DNA of 11,995 bases from positions 1 to 11,995 of the forward strand of contig CANOBT010000163.1 of assembly GCA_947564305.1 (NCBI GenBank), in the 5' to 3' direction. How positions within the stretch are numbered: the stretch's first letter is position 1; every line of letters begins with the position of its first letter. Of this stretch, positions 1-7,111 are shown one piece after another. The position numbers and the translations under genes were made by a program. A model generated the notes under the pieces. It was not told the origin of the DNA. It did no database searches and saw only the letters and a program-made list of their open reading frames with translations. This DNA comes from an uncultured Lachnospiraceae bacterium. GTDB lineage: Bacteria; Bacillota_A; Clostridia; Lachnospirales; Lachnospiraceae.

Positions 1-500
1 ACACGTTTTAACAGTTTTTCACTGCTTAAAATGTTTTGAAGCTGTTCGATTTCTTCGAAGGTTATGCATAATGTATATATAACTGCTTCTTGCTTGGGAG
101 CAGTGGGATTGAAGCTAAATCTTAAATACTGGTTATCCTTAATTTCTGTTGCAGATATAGCCGTTTCGAAATACGTAGTATTTGTTTCATCCAACAATTC
201 TATTCTTACAGTTCCGTCAGATATTCCAGTTCCCCATGTCACAAATTGTATACCAAGACCACTTATCGATTCTTCAATAGGGATTTCCTGGGAAATTTTA
301 TCGCCGCTTTGAACTTCTAAAACAGTCCCTTCTATACCCTGATTAAGATAATTTTTATAAGAGTTATTTTTTGTAATTAGTGCAAACCCATAAATAAAAA
401 GGACTAATATAACTGCCTGTGTAATAAATAAACCAAACCAGAATTGCTTTTTTGCTAAAAATGGGGCTGTTTTATAATATATTTTTTTTAGCATCTTCAC
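1..500 (-). CDS. Membrane-anchored protein with extracytoplasmic beta-rich domain (partial, 3' end outside window)
   Basis: An open frame runs to the left edge with no stop, giving about 166 residues of a longer protein. Residues 20-43 (FWFGLFITQAVILVLFIYGF region) form one strong hydrophobic segment after a lysine-rich start, so it is a signal anchor or first membrane helix. The part after it (residues 50-150) reads as alternating beta strands, with a GLGIQFVTWG stretch and later RIELLDE and DNQYLRFSF. That pattern recalls the extracytoplasmic sandwich domain found in large clostridial polytopic membrane proteins near polysaccharide loci; this is recollection, not a match I can prove. The start is GTG at 498-500, six bases after GGAGG; an in-frame ATG lies two codons further in (492-494). 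The gene overlaps the end of the pyruvyl transferase gene by 29 bases, so the two are probably translationally coupled. Function unknown; a late step in glycan transfer or modification outside the membrane is a guess from context. Confidence 0.7.
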   Translation of the reverse strand, partial: MKMLKKIYYKTAPFLAKKQFWFGLFITQAVILVLFIYGFALITKNNSYKNYLNQGIEGTVLEVQSGDKISQEIPIEESISGLGIQFVTWGTGISDGTVRIELLDETNTTYFETAISATEIKDNQYLRFSFNPTAPKQEAVIYTLCITFEEIEQLQNILSSEKLLKR

Positions 501-2100
501 TTAAATCCTCCAGAAAATGATTCTTTTTTCTTGTAGTTTTGAAGACTGCTCTTTTAAGAGCAGCAAACTTTTCAATAAATTTCAGATTTTTGTATTTTTT
601 TGAATGGAACAACAGCCAGGTAATGGAATGTTCTTCCTTATATTGGATAAGTTCATCAATTTGGTTAAAAATGTGCATCCAATAATCAATTTCCTTCTTA
701 TTCTTTACTATCTGCATATTTAACTCCTGTATATGATGTTCTTTTACCTGAACTGTCTGATTTATTGTTTGTATTTGACATTCCTTTTTGTGTATAGTAG
801 TTTCTTTTTCTTTCAGTATTTGATTAATTCTTGATAGTTCTTGCCCCATCTCTGTTATGCTTAGCTCTTTCTTTTGTATTATTTGATTTATCCTTAATAT
901 TTCTTGATCTTTTCTCAGTACAACATCATCTAGGCGGTTCGCGTCTGCTGACTTTTCTAAAATAACATTATTAAGCCTTTTTATTTCTGCTTCTAGTTTA
1001 GCGAGATATTGTTTTAAAGTGGTAGTATCCTGATCATATTGTTCTGACATTTTTGTCAATTTTACATATCTATCTGCCTCTATTTGATTTTTTTCACGTA
1101 ATAGCATATCAACTTGGTTAGAAGCATATAAAGCTGCTTGTGTGGATATATTAACTTGCCATCTGATAAGGCGGCGGTCATCAACTTCTTTCCATGTGTT
1201 AAAACTGCTTTTTATTTGATTTTTTTGTACCTGACAGATAAAATTGCGAATAGCTTCTGACAGTTTCCTGCTTTCTGACATGTATTTTTTTTTGTTTTCT
1301 GGCGGAGCGCTCAAAGTAAAGTTTGCATTTCCGTCCAAAAACTTCGCGGTAGAGGTTACATGCAAAAGCTCTACAAAATGTGAATATCTGGAGACATCAT
1401 CTTTGTCCTTATCTAACAAGAGCAAAACAGGCGTATTGAAAGCAAGGCAGGGTAAAGCACAATGTAATCGTTTGGTGATTACGCACTTTGCATTTTGATA
1501 TGTGTCTAATAATTTTTCTACCTTCGATATTCTTTCATGCCATTCTAGTGGGTTGTTTGCATAATCCACAGCATGCGTCAATTGTCTTATTTCAATATCA
1601 GTTCCCTGTAGCTCTGCGAAGACCTTATGAAAAACCTCGTCAGATACATCCACAAGGCATATATAATTTCCGTTCTCTTTTTTTTCTCTTTTTGGCAGTG
1701 TTAATGTTGCACATCCTGATAAATAAGAAGGTATACCTTTCTTTCGTAATATTTCGAGCGTGCTTGTATCGCGGCAGCCGACAGATCCGTAATTCTTTAA
1801 ATATTCCCCGCCGAGGCCATCTAAAAAATCGTAACCAATACCCATATAGTCATTTGCAGAAAAATGCAGGGAGGTGCAGAATGGATATATATCTTTTGAG
1901 GGCGGCCAGTTAAATTTTTTGTGGAGAAACCACCCGCTCAAGACTACCGCTACTGGCTCTTGGCTGCCGCTTGCAAATTCATTCATCCGTTCCCGGTCTA
2001 TGAGATAATCTATTTGTGGCAAAAACTGCATGACAGCATAACTTTGTATATCATCACCGATATTATCCGTTTCATCAAAATAGATTAATCCATACTTCAT
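472..2100 (-). CDS. Polysaccharide pyruvyl transferase family protein with C-terminal coiled coil
   Basis: Predicted cytoplasmic or membrane-associated enzyme that would move a pyruvyl group from phosphoenolpyruvate onto a sugar of the exported glycan. Residues 1-285 carry the family pattern: DNIGDDIQSYA near the N-terminus (12-22), VGCRDTSTLEIL (107-118), SGCATLTL (128-135), and ITKRLHCALPC (208-218) with the basic/histidine residues typical of the C-terminal half. The family is usually 300-400 residues; this protein has 542. The extra part is a coiled coil (about 330-472), with heptads in unbroken register from 372 to 470, and a basic, aromatic, partly amphipathic tail (491-542, including WLLFHSKKYKNLKF). 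The start ATG follows AGAGG by seven bases. It begins 19 bases after the export ATPase gene, whose C-terminal coil uses the same repeat. The family includes CsaB-like enzymes that pyruvylate ManNAc for SLH-domain binding, but acceptor and stereochemistry cannot be read here. Family-level call is solid; substrate is inference. Confidence 0.82.
   Translation of the reverse strand: MKYGLIYFDETDNIGDDIQSYAVMQFLPQIDYLIDRERMNEFASGSQEPVAVVLSGWFLHKKFNWPPSKDIYPFCTSLHFSANDYMGIGYDFLDGLGGEYLKNYGSVGCRDTSTLEILRKKGIPSYLSGCATLTLPKREKKENGNYICLVDVSDEVFHKVFAELQGTDIEIRQLTHAVDYANNPLEWHERISKVEKLLDTYQNAKCVITKRLHCALPCLAFNTPVLLLLDKDKDDVSRYSHFVELLHVTSTAKFLDGNANFTLSAPPENKKKYMSESRKLSEAIRNFICQVQKNQIKSSFNTWKEVDDRRLIRWQVNISTQAALYASNQVDMLLREKNQIEADRYVKLTKMSEQYDQDTTTLKQYLAKLEAEIKRLNNVILEKSADANRLDDVVLRKDQEILRINQIIQKKELSITEMGQELSRINQILKEKETTIHKKECQIQTINQTVQVKEHHIQELNMQIVKNKKEIDYWMHIFNQIDELIQYKEEHSITWLLFHSKKYKNLKFIEKFAALKRAVFKTTRKKNHFLEDLSEDAKKNIL
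507..511 (-). promoter_or_regulatory. Ribosome binding site for the partial membrane protein
   Basis: GGAGG on the minus strand lies inside the last codons of the pyruvyl transferase gene. It is six bases from the GTG at 498-500 and twelve from the in-frame ATG at 492-494. The spacing favours the GTG start and supports coupling to the upstream gene. Confidence 0.65.
685..996 (-). repeat. Heptad/14-residue coiled-coil repeat in the pyruvyl transferase gene
   Basis: Encodes residues 369-472. Repeat units begin at residues 372, 386, 400, 414, 421, 435, 442, 456 and 470, all multiples of seven apart. The clearest units are EIKRLNNVILEKSA, EILRINQIIQKKEL and ELSRINQILKEKET. Isoleucine/leucine at the a and d positions and K/E/Q elsewhere indicate a long left-handed coiled coil. 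DNA resemblance between units is visible, suggesting internal duplication. Confidence 0.8.
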
Positions 2101-2119
2101 GAATACACCTCTTTATTTT

Positions 2120-3577
2120 TCAGGAATTATTTTCTATTAAACTTTTCCTGTAAGCGTCTATTTCTACATCTTTCTGCATAATAACAATATCTAACCGGTC
2201 TATCTCCTCATGATTTCCTAAAATCACTTCGTTTAATCTGTCAATTTCATCTTCTTTCTCAACTATTACTTGATTTAGCCTAAGTATTTCATCTTGGATA
2301 TTGCTATTCTGTTTTTCTAAAATCAACTCTTTTTGTTTAATGACAGAATTCAGTCTTTCTATTTCAATATTTTTTTCTTTTACTACTAACTCGAGACGGT
2401 TAGCTTCTTTTTTAAAAAAGACAATTCCTTTTTTTTCTTCAGGAACTTCGTCCACATTAATTGTATCTACTATAATGGCCTGTTCTTGTCTGGCTTCCTT
2501 AGCTTTTTCGATCAATATTTTCTGTTTGTTTTTTTCTTCTTCCTCCATTACTTTAATATTTAAAATATTCGAGGCGCCAGTTTCTATAATGCTATTTTGA
2601 TGACGCAATAATTCTCTCTCTTTTTTCCGCTTTGCCAATTCCTTTCGTTCCTGACTGCGCTTTTTTTTACTTTTAGAAGCAATGTACTCTATTTTTTCTC
2701 TCTCTTTTTGAAGCTTCTCTTCTTTTTCCCTTCGAAGTTTTTCCTCCGTTTCCCGTTGAAGCCGTTCCTGGTTTGCGCGTTCCTTCTCTATTCGTTCTTG
2801 TTCCCGCTCTTCTGCTTCCTTCTTATTTCGCAAAATTCTGTCATCTTCCATTATCTTGAGATACTGTTCGTGTACGTTTTTGGGTGATCCAGTCATTTTA
2901 ATTCGACCTTGTTCAATCCAAATGCTCCTGTCACAAATTTTTTCTATTTGATTTGTAGAATGTGACACTATTACAATTGTTGTACCGCGCTGTTTTATTT
3001 CCAAAAGTTTTTCAAAACATTTTTTTTGGAAACTTACATCTCCCACACCTAATATTTCATCAATCAGCAGTATATCGGCATCAACATTAATAGCAACTGA
3101 AAAAGCCAATTTCATATACATACCGGATGAATAGGTTCTAATTGGATTATTTATAAAATCACCAAGCTCTGAAAAGCGTATAATATTGTGTTCTCTTTTT
3201 TTGATTTCATTTCGAGTTAAACCAAAAACTGATGCATTCAGATAAATATTTTCATATCCACTTAAATCCGGATGAAAACCCGCGCCTAACTCCAAAAGAC
3301 TGGATACTCGCCCTCTTACTTCAATACTTCCTCTATCAGGATATATAATTTTGGTGAGCAGCTTCAACAATGTACTTTTACCGCAGCCATTACGACCAAC
3401 GATGCCGATAGCCTCTCCCCTTTTTATGTCAAAACTTATTCCCTGTAATACTTCAAACCATTGATATTTATTTCGATTATAATGCAAAAATTTTTCTTTT
3501 AAATTATTGCTTTTGTCATTATAATTTTTAAATTTTTTGTGCACCTCATGTACTTCAATTACACTATTTTTTTCCAT
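2120..3577 (-). CDS. ABC transporter ATP-binding protein for polysaccharide export (Wzt/TagH-like) with coiled-coil C-terminus
   Basis: ATPase subunit that powers flipping of a lipid-linked glycan through the permease encoded at 8729-9505. The nucleotide-binding domain is complete: Walker A GRNGCGKST (61-69), ELGAGFHPDLSGYEN after the Q-loop region (96-110), ABC signature YSSGM (149-153), Walker B ILLIDE (169-174) and H-loop histidine 206. The YSSGM signature and the GAGFHPDLSGYENI segment are hallmarks of the polysaccharide/teichoic acid export subfamily. Residues 1-243 are the ATPase. What follows is unusual: instead of a beta-sandwich glycan-binding domain there is a very charged E/K/R helix (about 248-328), a short less regular linker, and a coiled coil of 14-residue units (391-478). 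The start ATG follows AAGAGG by eight bases. It is separated from its permease gene by three glycosyltransferase genes, and sits directly upstream of the pyruvyl transferase gene that shares its coil motif. Confidence 0.93.
   Translation of the reverse strand: MEKNSVIEVHEVHKKFKNYNDKSNNLKEKFLHYNRNKYQWFEVLQGISFDIKRGEAIGIVGRNGCGKSTLLKLLTKIIYPDRGSIEVRGRVSSLLELGAGFHPDLSGYENIYLNASVFGLTRNEIKKREHNIIRFSELGDFINNPIRTYSSGMYMKLAFSVAINVDADILLIDEILGVGDVSFQKKCFEKLLEIKQRGTTIVIVSHSTNQIEKICDRSIWIEQGRIKMTGSPKNVHEQYLKIMEDDRILRNKKEAEEREQERIEKERANQERLQRETEEKLRREKEEKLQKEREKIEYIASKSKKKRSQERKELAKRKKERELLRHQNSIIETGASNILNIKVMEEEEKNKQKILIEKAKEARQEQAIIVDTINVDEVPEEKKGIVFFKKEANRLELVVKEKNIEIERLNSVIKQKELILEKQNSNIQDEILRLNQVIVEKEDEIDRLNEVILGNHEEIDRLDIVIMQKDVEIDAYRKSLIENNS
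2144..2407 (-). repeat. 14-residue coiled-coil repeat in the export ATPase gene
   Basis: Encodes residues 391-478. Units EILRLNQVIVEKED, EIDRLNEVILGNHE and EIDRLDIVIMQKDV start at residues 430, 444 and 458, with another start at 472; an earlier unit, EIERLNSVIKQKEL, begins at 405 after a 25-residue break. The motif E-I-x-R-L-N-x-V-I is the same as in the neighbouring pyruvyl transferase. The hydrophobic spacing is that of a coiled coil. Confidence 0.8.
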
Positions 3578-3607
3578 TTAATTGGCCTCTTAAATGCATA
3601 TATTCTT

Positions 3608-4837
3608 TTAAACTGTGATATTTTTTATAATGTCAATATACTGCTGCACCATCAATTCTGTATTGAACATTTTTTTCTTATCCGCAGAAATTTTAGCATT
3701 CAGTTTATAGTTGTCTAAATCATCAATAACTTTTGAAAATGCCGTTATTAGAGCTTTTTTGTTGGCGGAATCTTTGCGAAGCGAAATCTGAAGCATTTCC
3801 GCATTGGTGGTAGTTACAATATCCTTATAGGCGGCAGGTACTACTTCACAATAATCCAAATAGTCAATATCCATAGCATTACCGACATTAGTTAAGATCA
3901 TTGGCTTATCGCAATAAATTGCTTCTAATACTGCATTACTGCATCCTTCCTGCAATGTAGGTAAAGTAAAAATATCTACAGTCTGTCTTAAAAACGCACC
4001 CATATACTTATGTTCAAAGTATGGTACTACCTGCATATTTGCCTTTGCGGAACTGGTCGTATAAATTTTAAAAAAATCCTGATAATACCCGTTCTCTCTA
4101 TTTCCAACAAAGAGTAGCTTTGCACCAGGATATTTTTCTATTAGTTCTTCCATAACGCCTATCATGCCAATTTGGTATTTTACAGGATAGAAAGAAGCGA
4201 CAAAGGCAATTACAATATCTTTATCGCTTAATTTTAATGCAGTTCTCGTTAAATAATCAGGTACACAATCCGTTGACAGCTCATCAAAATCAATGCCATT
4301 ATAAATAACTTGTAAATTATCTTCTCGAGCCGATGTTCGGGCGAGATAATATTTTTTTACAAAATTAGATACAGGGACTACTTTGTCCATATTATTCAGC
4401 ATTTTACTGTATTCAAGAATTTCATCATTGCTTTTCCATGTATAGACATTATGCATAGTGTAAATAGCATGTACACCTCTGGCCTTCGCTTCACTACAGC
4501 CAAATGTATTATAATGATAGTGTAAAACAGTTATATGTTTTTCATATAAATAATCAAGGAAAAGATTTAAATCATTATTAAAGACAAAGAGTTCTCCTTC
4601 TGAGATTTCTTCAGCCATAATTCCGAGAATATTCTCTTGGCATAACATGTAAACCTGGTATCCCTCTTTCTTATACCCTAAGTAGAGTTTAAGCACTACC
4701 TGTTCCAATCCGCCTTTATCAAAAGTGGTAACAACAATACCAATTACAGGTTTTTCACCTTTTTGTATTATCTGTTTAATATGTGGATTTTCATTATTTT
4801 TATGTGTTCTTTTTTTGAACCATTCATATAATCGCAT
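3608..4837 (-). CDS. Glycosyltransferase family 4 (GT-B fold)
   Basis: Predicted cytoplasmic retaining glycosyltransferase adding one sugar from a nucleotide-sugar donor to the growing glycan. Evidence in the 409 residues: the N-terminal glycine loop DKGGLEQVV (40-48), THNV-like TMHNV (127-131), the VPVSNFV segment (154-160), VIYNGID at the inter-domain boundary (177-183), and the donor-site EX7E motif with E297 and E305 inside LQEGCSNAVLEA. Length is normal for GT4. A basic N-terminal stretch (about 1-28) precedes the first strand and could aid membrane association. The start ATG lies nine bases after GGAGG; that site falls in the last codons of the upstream gene and only four bases separate the genes, so translation is probably coupled. 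Donor sugar and linkage cannot be deduced. It shares the GGLE(E/Q)VV loop with the GT4 enzyme at 7112-8689, although the two are only distantly alike elsewhere. Confidence 0.9.
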   Translation of the reverse strand: MRLYEWFKKRTHKNNENPHIKQIIQKGEKPVIGIVVTTFDKGGLEQVVLKLYLGYKKEGYQVYMLCQENILGIMAEEISEGELFVFNNDLNLFLDYLYEKHITVLHYHYNTFGCSEAKARGVHAIYTMHNVYTWKSNDEILEYSKMLNNMDKVVPVSNFVKKYYLARTSAREDNLQVIYNGIDFDELSTDCVPDYLTRTALKLSDKDIVIAFVASFYPVKYQIGMIGVMEELIEKYPGAKLLFVGNRENGYYQDFFKIYTTSSAKANMQVVPYFEHKYMGAFLRQTVDIFTLPTLQEGCSNAVLEAIYCDKPMILTNVGNAMDIDYLDYCEVVPAAYKDIVTTTNAEMLQISLRKDSANKKALITAFSKVIDDLDNYKLNAKISADKKKMFNTELMVQQYIDIIKNITV

Positions 4838-4841
4838 AGGT

Positions 4842-7085
4842 TTATTCCTCCAATAAATTTCCCAGATTCTTCAGGCCGATTTTGGATGTCTGTACAAGTT
4901 TGTCCAAAATGTCATAATTGCTATCCTGCATCATTTTCCGTTCTTCTTGTGACAATCGCAAACCCTTCATCAAGTCCAGATAAGTTATATACTTCATGCC
5001 TAAGTCAACGAAATCACCTATTTCCACGGATTTTAAAATAGGAATAATACCATATTTCAAATATTCAATAATTTTAGTAGGACAGGCAACGTAGTTTACA
5101 GGGCTTGAGTCCCGCAACACGAATCCCAAATCACAACATTCGTATTCTTTATACAGTTCATCAAGGGTTTTGGATTCTACCCGCATATTTGTTTCATGAG
5201 ATCGCTCCCCCCATAGATTCCAGAATTCTTCTGGATTAGGAACAAAAATTTTGTAATCATATAAGTTATGGGTTGACTGGATAATATCTTGCATGAGGCT
5301 GATATTCTGCCATGGCTGTGTTCCTCCCGCATATACAACAGAAAATTTTTCTCCCTCTTTCTTTTTCTCACATTTTGGGATGTTAAGCAGTTCCTTTGTA
5401 AATATAGGGACAACTATTATTTCAGCGTTCATAGAAGGATATTTTTCTTTTAAATGTCTTCCCATAGCATGAGTTACAACTACTACCACATCTACTTTGT
5501 CTGCCATAAATTTTTCAATGTTATTTGCAAGCTGGCTTCCCAAAGGCGATTCCGATAGCTCATATTCTTCAGGAACTGTACCGTGCACATCCCAAAAATG
5601 TTTGACATTCTCAAGCTCAAAAATGTTCCACAGATTTCTGTTGGAACGATCTTCCATAAAACGAAGAACACTGTGAGTATATGTTTTTCCGCAGTATTTT
5701 ACGAGTTTTATTATTTCGTTCAGATTATCTGAATTATAGCTATTGAATACGATATAGCCATGTAATGCGTCAATGAAGTCAAAGCGCATCACAGAACAGT
5801 CAGCTCCTTCATCATATAAGTAAATGCGGCACATGTTATTTAACGCAGTAGTATCAATTGCTTTAATTCGCTGCACGTATCCATCCTTTTCATTTTCTTT
5901 GTTATACATAGGAGCAAATACGCAAATTGCTTTATGCCCATCGGCCGTTGCATTATCCAAAAGCTGATATATTTTCTGAATTCCCGCTTTTTCTTTTTTT
6001 TGATTATCTTTATAATTAATTTTGCTTTCAATACACTGCTTTGTTTTTTTGTTCCAAAAAAATAATTTTCTTTTAACTTTCGTCCACAACATACCAATAA
6101 GCTGTTTTGCTGAATAATTGCAAACAGGAGTCGCTGTGCTTTCAGCCTGGCTTGTAAAAAACCGAATTGCCTCTCCCCACTCAGCTATTAGTGTCTCTAT
6201 CTCTTTGAGGGAAGAACTAAGCTGTTTGGACGCCCATTCTTGATTTCCCTTTTTTAAGAGAAAATCCATGTCTTGTTTACATGATTCAAGAAGCTTCCAG
6301 GTTCTTTCCTGCCACTTGATGTTCCATTTTTTTTCAAAGCGTTCTCGATTGATGTTGCCAATATTTCTACGGTCATTCATATTAAGCTTTGAAAATGAAC
6401 CGCTTCCAAAGTGGTGAAGAAAACAGTCTCTTGAGATCATAATATGATAGCCGGCATTTAATGCCTGAAGGCAATAATCATCATCTTCATAAGAGCCGGG
6501 GTAGAATTGTTCATCCAGTAATCCGATTTTTTCAAAAATTTCTCGCTTAAAAAGTGTGGCAAAAAAGGTTACCAAATCTGAATTCACCACATATCCCTCA
6601 AAGCAAATGTGCCTTTTGGAGGCATACTCATTTACAATAGGAATGGCATCTTCTGTAGCACTTATTTCATAATCAATCTGAATGGTTTGCTCATTCCCCG
6701 CAGCATTTGTCACTGGGCCTATAATATCGCTGTCCTTTTCCAATAAATAGTCTATCCAATAATCCGTTACTATAACATCAGAATTAAGCAGGCAGATGTG
6801 TGTTATGCTCTTATTCGCAAGAAAATCCTTTATAATAATATTATTGCCACCACTAAATCCAAGATTTTCTCCGGCATCATAAAATTTCAGATTAGAATCT
6901 GAATAATCTGACTGCATTTTTTCTATAAATTTTTTACATTCATTTCTTTCGTTTGCAGTGGAGCCGTTATCGATAATCCCAACCATGTATGAAATATTTG
7001 TTTTTGCTTCCAGAACACTCTTTAAGGTTATTTTCAAATAGTTTGTAGAGTTAAAATTAATAATAACAATACCGACTTTTTCCAT
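4842..7085 (-). CDS. Two-domain glycosyltransferase: GT2 (GT-A) fused to a GT-B-like domain
   Basis: Predicted bifunctional cytoplasmic glycosyltransferase of 747 residues. Residues 1-265 are a rhamnosyltransferase-type GT2: VIINFNS (7-13), DNGS (39-42), NLGFSGGNN (74-82), the metal/nucleotide site NSD (101-103, in place of the classic DXD), the acidic EDDD (200-203) and HHFGSGSF (224-231). Residues 266-376 are a lysine-rich, low-complexity linker with a hydrophobic/aromatic patch near 329-345. Residues 380-747 resemble a GT-B enzyme: DGYVQRIKAID (401-411), a Rossmann-like strand FSVVYAGGTQPWQN (581-594), and the donor-site segment CPTKIIEYLKYGIIPI (668-683) with conserved E674. The start ATG follows GGAG by eight bases, and the gene lies 26 bases after the upstream GT4 gene. 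Two catalytic domains in one chain may add two successive sugars, or alternate them as bifunctional polymerases do; which sugars is not visible. The GT2 assignment is firm, the C-terminal family assignment somewhat less so. Confidence 0.88.
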   Translation of the reverse strand: MEKVGIVIINFNSTNYLKITLKSVLEAKTNISYMVGIIDNGSTANERNECKKFIEKMQSDYSDSNLKFYDAGENLGFSGGNNIIIKDFLANKSITHICLLNSDVIVTDYWIDYLLEKDSDIIGPVTNAAGNEQTIQIDYEISATEDAIPIVNEYASKRHICFEGYVVNSDLVTFFATLFKREIFEKIGLLDEQFYPGSYEDDDYCLQALNAGYHIMISRDCFLHHFGSGSFSKLNMNDRRNIGNINRERFEKKWNIKWQERTWKLLESCKQDMDFLLKKGNQEWASKQLSSSLKEIETLIAEWGEAIRFFTSQAESTATPVCNYSAKQLIGMLWTKVKRKLFFWNKKTKQCIESKINYKDNQKKEKAGIQKIYQLLDNATADGHKAICVFAPMYNKENEKDGYVQRIKAIDTTALNNMCRIYLYDEGADCSVMRFDFIDALHGYIVFNSYNSDNLNEIIKLVKYCGKTYTHSVLRFMEDRSNRNLWNIFELENVKHFWDVHGTVPEEYELSESPLGSQLANNIEKFMADKVDVVVVVTHAMGRHLKEKYPSMNAEIIVVPIFTKELLNIPKCEKKKEGEKFSVVYAGGTQPWQNISLMQDIIQSTHNLYDYKIFVPNPEEFWNLWGERSHETNMRVESKTLDELYKEYECCDLGFVLRDSSPVNYVACPTKIIEYLKYGIIPILKSVEIGDFVDLGMKYITYLDLMKGLRLSQEERKMMQDSNYDILDKLVQTSKIGLKNLGNLLEE

Positions 7086-7111
7086 TTTTTATTCTCCAAA
7101 TATTTCTTATG

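Noticed and set aside
64..312. Plus-strand open frame of 82 codons at the left edge
   Set aside because: The opposite strand gives a longer continuous frame with a membrane anchor and strong ribosome binding site.
1488..1913. Plus-strand open frame of 141 codons
   Set aside because: Antisense to the conserved catalytic half of the pyruvyl transferase, with no recognisable protein pattern.
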